Origin: Bacillota bacterium | Lineage (GTDB): Bacteria; Bacillota; Clostridia; Lachnospirales; Lachnospiraceae | NCBI GenBank assembly: GCA_023411215.1 | Contig: JAEYOY010000065.1 | Span: forward strand, 21,018 to 85,017 | DNA length: 64,000 bases | Direction of reading: 5' to 3' | In this document: positions 27,357 through 36,076 of the stretch, in pieces | Position numbering within the stretch: the stretch's first letter is position 1 | Layout of the letters: every line of letters starts with the position of its first letter | Notes under the pieces: model-generated | What the model saw: only the letters and a program-made list of their open reading frames with translations | Told to the model about the DNA's origin: nothing | Databases searched by the model: none | Program-made: the position numbers and the translations under genes

Positions 27357-27623
27357 TTATCCTTTAAAATAATCAATCGCCATGTCGTTCATATGTACAG
27401 GAAATACTTTCCCTTTTGCCATTAACCGAAGAAAGCTCTCAGCTTCTCCCTCATCATCCGTAATATCCTCAACTATAGAATAGTTATTAGGATTTGATAA
27501 ATCTGTTCCCTCTTTATAACAATCAATGCTGTAAAGGGCATTTTTAAAAATAAGATTATAGACTACTTCAATATTCTCTGTTCGAATAGTTTTCGTGTTG
27601 GATTTAAGTAAACGATCTACCAT
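27357..27623 (-). CDS. Small conserved protein, DUF6514-like
   Basis: 88 residues; soluble and mixed in charge. Recognisable pattern: NTKTIRTENIEVVYNLIF, YSIDCYKEGTDLSNPNNYSIVEDITDDEGEAESFLRLM and a C-terminal KGKVFPVHMNDMAIDYF. This is characteristic of DUF6514, small cytosolic proteins of Lachnospiraceae and relatives with unknown role; the assignment is from memory of the pattern. Ribosome site AGAAGGGTGG. Single gene with a -10-like TATAAT about 80 nt upstream. Confidence 0.7.
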   Translation of the reverse strand: MVDRLLKSNTKTIRTENIEVVYNLIFKNALYSIDCYKEGTDLSNPNNYSIVEDITDDEGEAESFLRLMAKGKVFPVHMNDMAIDYFKG

Positions 27624-27861
27624 GCAACGCCACCCTTCTTCCTAGTTTGAATACGACTACATATTTTTGTATCATCTGACACTATTAATTATACCATAAA
27701 TAATGCAATTGATAAGTACATAATATCGCAAAACCCGATGTAAATAATAGTACGCTTGGACGGTAATTCCATTATCCGTGGATAATAGAACCAAACCTTT
27801 CTAAACCTGCCAATAGAGTCACAAAATGAGAGGCAATCCTTAAGGCTGTTTATGTCATGAT

Positions 27862-27949
27862 TTATATAAAAGGAGCCAACTACATGTACCTCATACCGGA
27901 TTAGCATCCATAACATGCTAATCCGATTTGCGTGTAGTTTGCTCCTTCC
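27862..27949 (-). terminator. Terminator of the PFOR gene
   Basis: Long nested stem: AAGGAGC/GCTCCTT outside, ACTACA/TGTAGT, and inner CGGATTAGCAT / ATGCTAATCCG. On the minus strand the outer stem is followed by TTTATATAAATC. It starts about 28 nt after the PFOR stop. Confidence 0.75.
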
Positions 27950-27976
27950 ATGAAATATCTGTTATAAACAGTCTCG

Positions 27977-30900
27977 CTATTCTACGGTCGACCAGTCAAT
28001 GCTAATACCAATCGGGTCCGCGTCTGCCATCTGCCGATAGATAGCATAACGTTCTTTTGATAATAATTCTGCCTGACGGAACAGTTCTTCGGCTTTATCA
28101 GGAAATTCCTTTGCCAGTGAACTATAGCGTACCTGTCCTAAGATGAACTCCCGGAAGCTTTCGGTAGGTTCCCTGGAATCTAAGACAAAAGGATTCTTGT
28201 TTTCTTCCTTCAGAGCAGGATTATACCGGTAAAGGTGCCAGTATCCGCATTGCACTGCCTTCTTAATGGTCGCCATACTTCTTCCCATACCCTCTTTGAT
28301 ACCATGATTAATACAAGGAGAATATGCTATAATCAGTGATGGTCCGTGGTGCTCCTCTGCTTCTCGCAGCGCCTTGATTAACTGGGTATTGTCCGCGTTA
28401 ATTCCAACCTGAGCAACATAGACATTGCCATAGGACATCATCATTCTTCCCAGATCCTTCTTGCCCTGCTTCTTACCAGAGGAAGCGAACTTCGCAATGG
28501 CTGCCGTCGGCGTTGATTTTGAAGCCTGCCCACCGGTATTAGAATATACCTCGGTATCAAATACCAGCACATTGACATCCTCTCCAGATGCCATAACATG
28601 ATCCAGACCACCGTAACCGATATCATAAGCCCAACCGTCACCGCCTACCAACCATACGGATCGTTTGGTGAGGTAATCCTTATTTTGCTTGATTTCATCA
28701 ACCAGCTGCATTGTTTCTACATCTGTAGAAGTGATATGCTCCAGAACATCCAGTACTTTCTGACTGGCTTCTTCAGAGGTCTTACTATCCTCCTTATAAT
28801 GGATCCAATCATGGAGGGCTTCCTTTACCTTCTCCTCTACATTCATATCAACAAGAATTCTCATGTTCTGCTCCAGCTTATTCCGAAGCTGCTTTACTGC
28901 CAGATACATTCCGTATCCATATTCTGCATTGTCCTCAAAGAGTGAATTCGCCCAGGAGGGACCTTTTCCCTTTCTATTAACTGTATAAGCGGTACTGGGA
29001 GCCGAAGCCGACCAGATAGAGGAACATCCGGTCGCATTGGCGATCATCATCCGTTCTCCAAAAAGCTGAGTGATAAGCTTTATATAGGGTGTCTCGCCGC
29101 AGCCTGCACAGGCACCGGAGAATTCAATCAGCGGAGCCTTGAACTGACTATCCTTAAAGGCAGGACCATAAGCAATATTCTCCTTGAAGGCTATTCCTTC
29201 CATTGCGAACTTCCAATTCTCTATCTGTGTCGGTAATTGCGTCTCGATGGGCTGCATGATTAATGCTTTCCCTTTAGCCGGACAGATATCGGCGCAGTTA
29301 CCGCAGCCAGTACAATCCATGGGACTGATCTGTATCTTATAGTGATAGCCTTCCAGATTACGACCGGTTGCCTTCTTCGTAACAAAGGTCTCCGGTGCAT
29401 TCTTGAGCTCCTCTTCATCAAGAAGGAAGGGCCGGATGACAGCATGAGGACAGACAAAAGCACATTGATTGCATTGGATACAACGCTCCTCAACCCATTC
29501 CGGAACATTGACTGCAATACCGCGTTTCTCATAAGCAGTGGTGCCTACAGGGAAGGTACCGTCCTCAATGCCGTTAAATGCGCTGACAGGGAGGTCTCCG
29601 CCTTTCATCTCAGACATTGGTCTCATGATTTTGCGGATAAATTCGGGCTCGTCTACGTCAGTAGAATTTCTGATTTTAATATTCTTCCATTCCTTTGGAA
29701 TCTTTACCTGATGAATGGATTTAATACCCCTATCCACTGCCTCCTCGTTCATCTTGACTATCTTATCACCCTTCTTACCATAGAGCTTATGAATACCTTC
29801 TTTCAGCTCTTTCACATAGATATTCTCTTCCAGTATATTGGTCAGCTTAAAGAATGCACCCTGCATAATCATATTAATGCGGTTTCCCAGTCCGATCTCT
29901 TCCGCTATTCCTACCGCATTAATAATGTAGAACTTGACATCCTTATCAGCAAGCTGCTTCTTCATAATATCCGGAAGTTTTTCGTCCAATTCCTTCTCTT
30001 CCCATCCGGTATTCAGAACAAAGGTGCCCCCTTGCTTGACACTTTGAAGTAAATCGTATTTATTTACATAAGATTGGTTATGGCATGCCACATAATCTGC
30101 ATGGGATACCAGATAGGGAGCACGGATCGGATCATTTCCAAAGCGAAGATGAGATATGGTCAGTCCACCGGACTTTTTAGAATCATAATCAAAATATGCC
30201 TGTACATTCAGATCAGAGTTCTCTCCGATGATCTTGATTGCCTGCTTATTGGCACCTACGGTACCATCAGAGCCAAGACCCCAGATCTGGCAGGCAGTTA
30301 AATTATCGGTTTCTACCTGAAGTTCCTTTACCGGAGGAAGTGAGGTATTTGTCACGTCATCCGTAATACCAATGGTAAAGAAATTCTTTGAATTCGAATC
30401 CTTCAAATTAAGATATACGGCAGCAATGTGGCTAGGATTCGTATCCTTGGAAGCTAAGCCGTAACGACCACCGACAATGATCGGTGCTTTCTCCTTACCA
30501 AGATAACAGCTACAGACGTCCTGATAGAGAGGCTCACCGACTGCTCCGGGCTCCTTGGTACGGTCAAGAACAGCGACTTTCTTCACCGTGGCAGGCATTG
30601 ATCGTAGGAAATGCTCCATAGAGAAAGGTCGATATAGGTGTACCTTGATCAAGCCATATTTTTCACCTTGATTATTATAGTAATCAATTGTTTGCTCTAT
30701 GGTCTGTGTAACAGACCCCATGGCGATAATCACATACTCCGCATCTGGTGCACCGTAATAATCAAATAGCTCATACCTTCTGCCGGTATATTTGCTCATC
30801 TTCATCAGGTAATCTTCTACAATCGGAACGATCTCCTGATAAAATGGATTAGCGGCTTCTCTACCCTGGAAATAGATATCAGAATTCTGCGCCGTACCGC

Positions 30901-31546
30901 GTACCACGGGATGATTAGGAGACAGCGAGCGCTCTCGAAAGCTTTTCACAGCCTCCATATCTAACAGCTCTGCATAATCCCGGTATTCCAATGCTTCAAT
31001 CTTCTGCACCTCATGGGAGGTACGAAAACCGTCAAAAAAGTGTACAAAGGGTAATCTGCCTTTGATCGCAGCCAAATGAGCAATCGGAGCCAGATCGGCA
31101 ACCTCCTGAACCGAGCCGGATGCTAACATAGCACAACCGGTCTGTCTTGTTGCCATAACATCCTGATGATCACCAAAAATACTCAAAGCATGGGTAGCGA
31201 TCGCTCTTGCACTGACATGAATTACACCGGGGAGTAATTCACCTGCTGTTTTATACATATTGGGGATCATTAATAGTAATCCCTGAGAAGCAGTAAAGGT
31301 GGTGGTCAATGCTCCTCCCTGCAGAGAACCGTGAAATGCTCCCGCAGCCCCCGCCTCTGATTGCATCTCAACCACATTAACCTCCTGCCCAAAGATGTTC
31401 TTCCTTCCCTTTGATGCCCATTCATCGGTGGGTTCAGCCATACCGGAGGAAGGTGTAATAGGGTAAATTGCAGCAACCTCTGTGAATGCATAAGCGGCAT
31501 AGGCGGCTGCAGTATTACCATCAACTGTCATTTGAATCTTAGCCAT
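27977..31546 (-). CDS. nifJ: Pyruvate:ferredoxin (flavodoxin) oxidoreductase
   Basis: Converts pyruvate, CoA and oxidised ferredoxin to acetyl-CoA, CO2 and reduced ferredoxin; central in clostridial catabolism. 1189 residues, the full single-chain length. Order: domain I with YPITPSSGMAE (TPP/substrate part, about residue 30), domain II, domain III (GSDGTVGANKQAIKIIG, about 425), ferredoxin domain with two CxxCxxCxxxC motifs (CIQCNQCAFVCPH and CTGCGNCADICPAKG, about 690 and 745), then the TPP domain with GCAGCGETPYIKL and GGDGWAYDIGYGGLDH. GGAGGT precedes the ATG. A small DUF3787 gene lies 37 nt upstream. Confidence 0.96.
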   Translation of the reverse strand: MAKIQMTVDGNTAAAYAAYAFTEVAAIYPITPSSGMAEPTDEWASKGRKNIFGQEVNVVEMQSEAGAAGAFHGSLQGGALTTTFTASQGLLLMIPNMYKTAGELLPGVIHVSARAIATHALSIFGDHQDVMATRQTGCAMLASGSVQEVADLAPIAHLAAIKGRLPFVHFFDGFRTSHEVQKIEALEYRDYAELLDMEAVKSFRERSLSPNHPVVRGTAQNSDIYFQGREAANPFYQEIVPIVEDYLMKMSKYTGRRYELFDYYGAPDAEYVIIAMGSVTQTIEQTIDYYNNQGEKYGLIKVHLYRPFSMEHFLRSMPATVKKVAVLDRTKEPGAVGEPLYQDVCSCYLGKEKAPIIVGGRYGLASKDTNPSHIAAVYLNLKDSNSKNFFTIGITDDVTNTSLPPVKELQVETDNLTACQIWGLGSDGTVGANKQAIKIIGENSDLNVQAYFDYDSKKSGGLTISHLRFGNDPIRAPYLVSHADYVACHNQSYVNKYDLLQSVKQGGTFVLNTGWEEKELDEKLPDIMKKQLADKDVKFYIINAVGIAEEIGLGNRINMIMQGAFFKLTNILEENIYVKELKEGIHKLYGKKGDKIVKMNEEAVDRGIKSIHQVKIPKEWKNIKIRNSTDVDEPEFIRKIMRPMSEMKGGDLPVSAFNGIEDGTFPVGTTAYEKRGIAVNVPEWVEERCIQCNQCAFVCPHAVIRPFLLDEEELKNAPETFVTKKATGRNLEGYHYKIQISPMDCTGCGNCADICPAKGKALIMQPIETQLPTQIENWKFAMEGIAFKENIAYGPAFKDSQFKAPLIEFSGACAGCGETPYIKLITQLFGERMMIANATGCSSIWSASAPSTAYTVNRKGKGPSWANSLFEDNAEYGYGMYLAVKQLRNKLEQNMRILVDMNVEEKVKEALHDWIHYKEDSKTSEEASQKVLDVLEHITSTDVETMQLVDEIKQNKDYLTKRSVWLVGGDGWAYDIGYGGLDHVMASGEDVNVLVFDTEVYSNTGGQASKSTPTAAIAKFASSGKKQGKKDLGRMMMSYGNVYVAQVGINADNTQLIKALREAEEHHGPSLIIAYSPCINHGIKEGMGRSMATIKKAVQCGYWHLYRYNPALKEENKNPFVLDSREPTESFREFILGQVRYSSLAKEFPDKAEELFRQAELLSKERYAIYRQMADADPIGISIDWSTVE

Positions 31547-31583
31547 AAATTACCTCCATATTAGCGCTGTGCGCGTGATGATA

Positions 31584-31778
31584 TTATAACTTACTTCCGT
31601 TATCCACCCAGTCCTTTGCGTCAATAACACCCTCAAGCGAGGGTTTTAATACATTGTCAACCTTATAAGTGGTCTCGGAATCTTGCCAGGCTGCAGTACC
31701 CTCATTGTTCGTAGGCTTCTCTGTATCCAGACGCTCATTGTCCCTTCCCTGCAATTTGTCCTTGTTTTTATTAATCAT
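31584..31778 (-). CDS. Small DUF3787-type protein
   Basis: 64 residues, highly charged, with the TAAW...VLKPS...AKDWVDN pattern that is typical of DUF3787 (CDIF630_02480-type spore surface proteins). Perfect AAGGAGG lies 7 nt before the ATG. Only 37 nt separate it from the PFOR gene, so they may share a transcript. Role inferred by family only. Confidence 0.75.
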   Translation of the reverse strand: MINKNKDKLQGRDNERLDTEKPTNNEGTAAWQDSETTYKVDNVLKPSLEGVIDAKDWVDNGSKL

Positions 31779-31940
31779 AATAGATCCTCCTTTTCTTGAA
31801 ACGCAATACTACAATAATACATTGTTTCCCAATCATTAACGGTCTATTACTTATTCTTCTAATTTAATAAATAAATTTTTTAACAGGTATCACGAGTCTG
31901 CACGGAGGGTTCTTTATTTCATAGTCTCAATTTTCTGTTA

Positions 31941-31974
31941 AGTGATAGAAAGTACGATTCATGAACTTTCTATT
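31941..31974. repeat. ACAATAGAAAG-family hairpin
   Basis: GATAGAAAGT-N-ACTTTCTATTG makes a 9-10 bp stem with TTCATGA-like loop. Related copies are at 3624-3657, 7482-7515 and 25346-25381. Confidence 0.5.
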
Positions 31975-31980
31975 GTAATA

Positions 31981-32024
31981 AAAAAGTGTAGATAGAAACT
32001 TATTTCTAAGTTTCTATCTACACT
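31981..32024 (-). terminator. Terminator of the APC permease gene
   Basis: Perfect 18-bp stem AGTGTAGATAGAAACTTA / TAAGTTTCTATCTACACT with a 4-nt loop; on the minus strand it is followed by TTTTTATTAC. A second hairpin GGTGGTGTA / TACACCACC at 32039-32060 lies between it and the gene. Confidence 0.85.
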
Positions 32025-32124
32025 GATACAGTAGCAAAGGTGGTGTATTCCTACACCACCCCAAATGTATACCCATATTCCTTATCGACAAAAGTAATGT
32101 CTACTGGTAAGGTATGTGATCCAA

Positions 32125-32166
32125 GCACAAACCTGGAAGTGTGAAATTACTTTTTATTTTCACACT
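32125..32166. repeat. GCACAAA-linked hairpin repeat (copy 4)
   Basis: GCACAAACCTGG linker plus AGTGTGAAAT / ATTTTCACACT hairpin. As in copy 2 it starts at a gene end: the TGA stop of the permease lies within the hairpin arm. Confidence 0.65.
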
Positions 32167-33497
32167 ACTCTGCTCTTGTTCATCCTGTAATATATATAGC
32201 CTGCCAGAATGATTAAGAAGCATACAAGAAAATAATAGATAAATAAAGGATGTGATATACTACCGGATATGATAACCAAAGAACCTATGGTTGCAAGGAT
32301 AGGAATCACATAGCCCTTGACTTTACCTTTGATTTCCCCTTTTTTCGCAAGTCTCATTACTGCAAAATACAGTACAATGTAATTGAGGTAGCTGACTCCG
32401 ATCGCAATCTCAGATACATCACCCTGCATTCCAAATTTCTGTGTGATATAATGAATTGCCATCCATAGCAAGGATAATACATAAGCAAAAATAGCCGAAT
32501 TCAAGGGCATACCGTTTAAGCTCTCATTTTCCTTCTTAAGCCAGTTACTGCCCGGTACCATATTACGAAGTGCCATAGAATAAGGCATCCGAATAAATCC
32601 TAAGGTAAGACCATTCACTGTTCCCAGTACTGATATAACGACAAAGATCAAGATCACCTTTGCACCTACATCACCAAAGAGCTTAGTAGCGGCCGTAAAT
32701 GCCGATCCGTCCCCCTGTTCAAGAATTGTCTGTGGACCGAGTAATGCAGTAATTCCGACAAAGTAACAAACATAAGCGAGTAATATAACAAGAGGTGAGA
32801 TGGTAAGGGCTAAGGGCAGGTTTCTCTTACTATTCTTAATCTCCCCGCAGATAGAGGTTGCTACAATCCAACCATCGAAGGAAAAAGCGATCGGAGCAAA
32901 GGCTGCTATCCATCCAGCCCCGGTAGCTGCTGCTGAAAAACCCGTTGCAGAATCAACAATTAACTCTCCCGGCTTTCCGAAAATAAAACCTGCTATTGCG
33001 ATCATAAACAGTGGAATAAGCTTGATAACCATGGAGGCATTCTGAAAATACCCACCCAGCTTTGCAGACAAAGTATTAATAATAAATAAAGTAGTTAAGC
33101 TTCCTAATCCGATTAGTGTTGTTGTCTCAAGTGAAGCTTCCAGTCCGAATAACTGGCTGATATATATACCCGTAACCCAGGCTACTACGGCAGCCAGTGT
33201 CGGAAGATATAAAAATGTCTGGAACCAGCCAAAAGCGCAGGAGGGTCCAATTCCGACAAACTCCTCCGTATAAGCGATTACTCCACCCGGTTTATCCGTT
33301 TTGTTAGCTAGCTGGGATATAGCCAGACATCCAAACACAATTGCAATCGCTGCGACAAAGAAAATAATAATCCCCAGTAATACATTGCCGTTCGTGTAAC
33401 CAAGCACATTATCCGCCTTAAAGAAAATTCCTGACCCGATTACTATCCCTGTTATCATGGTAATTGCGGTAAACAATCCGTACCTTCTCTTATTCAT
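32160..33497 (-). CDS. APC-family amino acid permease
   Basis: 445 residues, 12 helices. Helix 1 has the amino-acid-binding motif MITGIVIGSGIFFKADNVLG, and FSFDGWIVATSICGEIKNSKRNLP marks helix 6 and the following loop, as in LAT/SteT-like exchangers. Imports or exchanges amino acids; substrate not shown. AAGGAG lies 12 nt before the ATG, rather far. A single gene with its own terminator. A 300-nt AT-rich gap precedes the gene. Confidence 0.87.
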   Translation of the reverse strand: MNKRRYGLFTAITMITGIVIGSGIFFKADNVLGYTNGNVLLGIIIFFVAAIAIVFGCLAISQLANKTDKPGGVIAYTEEFVGIGPSCAFGWFQTFLYLPTLAAVVAWVTGIYISQLFGLEASLETTTLIGLGSLTTLFIINTLSAKLGGYFQNASMVIKLIPLFMIAIAGFIFGKPGELIVDSATGFSAAATGAGWIAAFAPIAFSFDGWIVATSICGEIKNSKRNLPLALTISPLVILLAYVCYFVGITALLGPQTILEQGDGSAFTAATKLFGDVGAKVILIFVVISVLGTVNGLTLGFIRMPYSMALRNMVPGSNWLKKENESLNGMPLNSAIFAYVLSLLWMAIHYITQKFGMQGDVSEIAIGVSYLNYIVLYFAVMRLAKKGEIKGKVKGYVIPILATIGSLVIISGSISHPLFIYYFLVCFLIILAGYIYYRMNKSRVV

Positions 33498-33694
33498 TGA
33501 GTTGCTTCTTCTCCTTTTGGTTTCTTGTGTGATTTTTGGTAATAATTTTGGTAATAATTAATATTCTTTATATTGCACAACCTTACAAATATAACATTAT
33601 ATTACCAAATATACAAGCGTATATTTTCATAATCTTTTCATTCCATATTATTTCAATTTCTACAATAATTATGAATGAATTTTATGCCTTTCAT

Positions 33695-33758
33695 GACAAA
33701 GAGTCATGACTTTGCAGTGTATCACCCATCGGTTTTAAACTGCTATAGTCATGACTCT
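33695..33758 (-). terminator. Terminator after the cyclase-family gene
   Basis: AGAGTCATGACT / AGTCATGACTCT, 12-bp stem with a 35-nt loop holding a second small pairing (TGCAGT/ACTGC); followed by TTGTCATG on the minus strand. About 47 nt after the stop codon. The rest of 33498-33804 is AT-rich promoter DNA of the permease gene. Confidence 0.55.
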
Positions 33759-33804
33759 TATATTTATGACAATTAAAAGTTTTCAATGCTAGCTTTATGC
33801 ACTC

Positions 33805-34440
33805 TTAATTCTTTATTAAGATAGCTTTTACAGGGGCAGCTTCCGCTCCAACAATATAGAGCGGAAGGGCTATTAATTCGTATCGGTCTTCTTTGATCTC
33901 GGCGAGACGAAGACCTTCCAAAATATGAGCTCCTATTTCCATCAGCGCAAGATGAGTCTCATGCCCGGGCTGATTACGTTCAATTCCCAGAGCATCGATA
34001 CCGACACCACGCACCTTCAATTCCGCCAGGTATCTTGCACCGCTCTGCTCCAGATAGATAAAATCCTCTTCCAGTATCGGTTCAAAGGAATTCCTGGTCT
34101 TTAGTAATACAAAATCCTCTGGCTGTATTTCCTTACCCTTCAGATCCTCTGCCGTGATATAATTCTTTACCTCAGTCAGATTCAGAACCCTGCATTCCGT
34201 AACCAACTCCTCCAGCTTAAAGGAATCCATGGTCGTTCCATTCGGTATCATATGAAGTGACCGATCCAAATGGGTACCGGTATGAAGATTCATCTTAATA
34301 CTACTTTCATAGGTTGATCCGGTATTGTGATCGCTATCAATGGTAATGATCGGTCTCTTCGAATCCCTGCCCTTATATACAGGCATATCACTTGCAATCG
34401 GCATTGAGATATCATAAATTGTTCTACTATCATTATTCAT
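33805..34440 (-). CDS. Cyclase-family (kynurenine formamidase-like) hydrolase
   Basis: 211 residues from ATG 34440 (AAAGG 13 nt upstream); an ATG at 34452 has the same site only 1 nt away, so the start is uncertain. N-terminal YDISMPIASDMPVYKG and the metal motif HTGTHLDRSLHMIPNG (HxGTHxD) are typical of the cyclase family (PF04199), Mn/Zn amide hydrolases. NQPGHETHLALMEIGAHILEGL carries the second conserved site. Substrate not known. Downstream of zwf-gnd, 74 nt after zwf. Confidence 0.85.
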   Translation of the reverse strand: MNNDSRTIYDISMPIASDMPVYKGRDSKRPIITIDSDHNTGSTYESSIKMNLHTGTHLDRSLHMIPNGTTMDSFKLEELVTECRVLNLTEVKNYITAEDLKGKEIQPEDFVLLKTRNSFEPILEEDFIYLEQSGARYLAELKVRGVGIDALGIERNQPGHETHLALMEIGAHILEGLRLAEIKEDRYELIALPLYIVGAEAAPVKAILIKN

Positions 34441-34514
34441 ACTTATTACCATGCCTTTCTATGGCTCATGAACGATGGAAAGCATGCCTAGCGCACTTTT
34501 CTATTGTTCATGAA

Positions 34515-36011
34515 TTACACATGCCACCATTTTCGTCCATCTCGTGCTAATAATTCAAACGCTCGTATCGGTCCCATCGATCCCGCATCATAATTCGGGA
34601 AAACATGTTTCTTAGATTCCCTATATTGTATCAGCTGATCGGCTACCGTCCAAGCCGCTTCTACTTCATCCCAGCGGGAGAACAAAGTTGCATCTCCTCT
34701 TAGAATATCATAGATCAAACGCTCATAAGCCTCCGGTGTATTCCCCTGCGTCGGACGGAAGGAGCTGGTATCCATCTGCGTCGGAACAATACCGTTATGT
34801 GTAGTAAAGTCCTTCGTATTAAATTGAAAGAATACGCCTACATTCGGTTGAATTCTAAGTACCAGAAGGTTTGGTTCTTGAATCTCCTTATCCTGAAAAT
34901 ACAACACATTTGGGAGCTCCTTGAACTGTACCACTATCTCTGCCGAGCTATTCCCAAGACGTTTTCCTGTCCTGATGTAGAAGGGTGTCCCTGCCCAACG
35001 GAAATTATTAATATGCAGCTTTAATGCCACAAAGGTCTCCGTTCCCGAATCCTTCGGGACATTCAATTCCTCCCTGTAACCGACTACCGGACTTCCATCG
35101 ATATATCCCGGGCCATACTGGCCAAATACAACATTATCTCTTAGAAACTCCGGTGTAATCTCCTGAATTCCCTCCAGAACCTTCTGTTTCTCAGTGCGGA
35201 TAGAATCTGTTTTAAGATTGACCGGCGGCTCCATGGCTACCAGCGATAATATTTGAATGATATGATTTTGTATCATATCTCTCATCGCTCCGGAATGCTC
35301 ATAATAACCGCCTCTGGTCCCTACCCCCAGCTTCTCCGTCAGTGATATTTGGATGTTATCAATAAATTTATTGTTCCATATCGATTCAAAGATCGAATTG
35401 CAGAATCGAAGGACCATGATATTTTGAATCATTTCTTTCCCTAGATAATGATCGATTCGATAGATATTCCGTTCTGGAAATACCTCTAATATTTTGTTGT
35501 TCAGCTTTCTTGCTGTCTTCAAATCCTTACCAAAGGGCTTCTCAATAATTAACCGGCTCCAAGACCTGGGGTTTGAAGCCATATCACTGTTCTGCAATCC
35601 CTGCACAATCGTCTCGAAATATTCCGGTGCAACTGCAAGATAGAATACTCTGTTACCACCAGTACCATCCGTTCCATCCAGTTGATCAAGGTAATCCTTT
35701 AGTACCGAATAACCTTCTAGATTCGTAAAATCAAACTGAAAATAGTGAATCATATCCTGAAGCTTCTTCCATATGGTTTCGTCAAGCTTGTTTCTTGAAT
35801 GCTTTTTTATCGAAGCATAGATATCCTTTCGATATTCTTCCTCTGACTTATCCCGCCGCCCTACACTTACTACTGTAAAGTGCTCAGGAAGCAGCTGGTC
35901 AAGGACCAGGTTATATAAAGCCGGCATCAGCTTACGATTAGTTAAATCACCTGTACCGCCGAAAATCACTAAAATTGCAGATAAATTATTCTCTGTATTC
36001 CCATTGCCCAT
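34515..36011 (-). CDS. zwf: Glucose-6-phosphate 1-dehydrogenase
   Basis: Oxidises glucose-6-phosphate to 6-phosphogluconolactone, producing NADPH; entry of the oxidative pentose phosphate path. 498 residues. N-terminal Rossmann motif VIFGGTGDLTNRKLMPALY, active-site RIDHYLGKEMIQNIMVLRF near 190-208 and C-terminal domain with PFYIRTGKRL. Start ATG 36011 is 8 nt after GGAGG; an in-frame ATG at 36026 overlaps that same site. Follows gnd in the same direction (gap about 65 nt), so the order is gnd-zwf. Confidence 0.95.
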   Translation of the reverse strand: MGNGNTENNLSAILVIFGGTGDLTNRKLMPALYNLVLDQLLPEHFTVVSVGRRDKSEEEYRKDIYASIKKHSRNKLDETIWKKLQDMIHYFQFDFTNLEGYSVLKDYLDQLDGTDGTGGNRVFYLAVAPEYFETIVQGLQNSDMASNPRSWSRLIIEKPFGKDLKTARKLNNKILEVFPERNIYRIDHYLGKEMIQNIMVLRFCNSIFESIWNNKFIDNIQISLTEKLGVGTRGGYYEHSGAMRDMIQNHIIQILSLVAMEPPVNLKTDSIRTEKQKVLEGIQEITPEFLRDNVVFGQYGPGYIDGSPVVGYREELNVPKDSGTETFVALKLHINNFRWAGTPFYIRTGKRLGNSSAEIVVQFKELPNVLYFQDKEIQEPNLLVLRIQPNVGVFFQFNTKDFTTHNGIVPTQMDTSSFRPTQGNTPEAYERLIYDILRGDATLFSRWDEVEAAWTVADQLIQYRESKKHVFPNYDAGSMGPIRAFELLARDGRKWWHV

Positions 36012-36076
36012 TCTCATTTCCTCCATTTCTGCCAGAGTTCAAGCAATATTATATGACATGCCTATCCTGTTTTATT

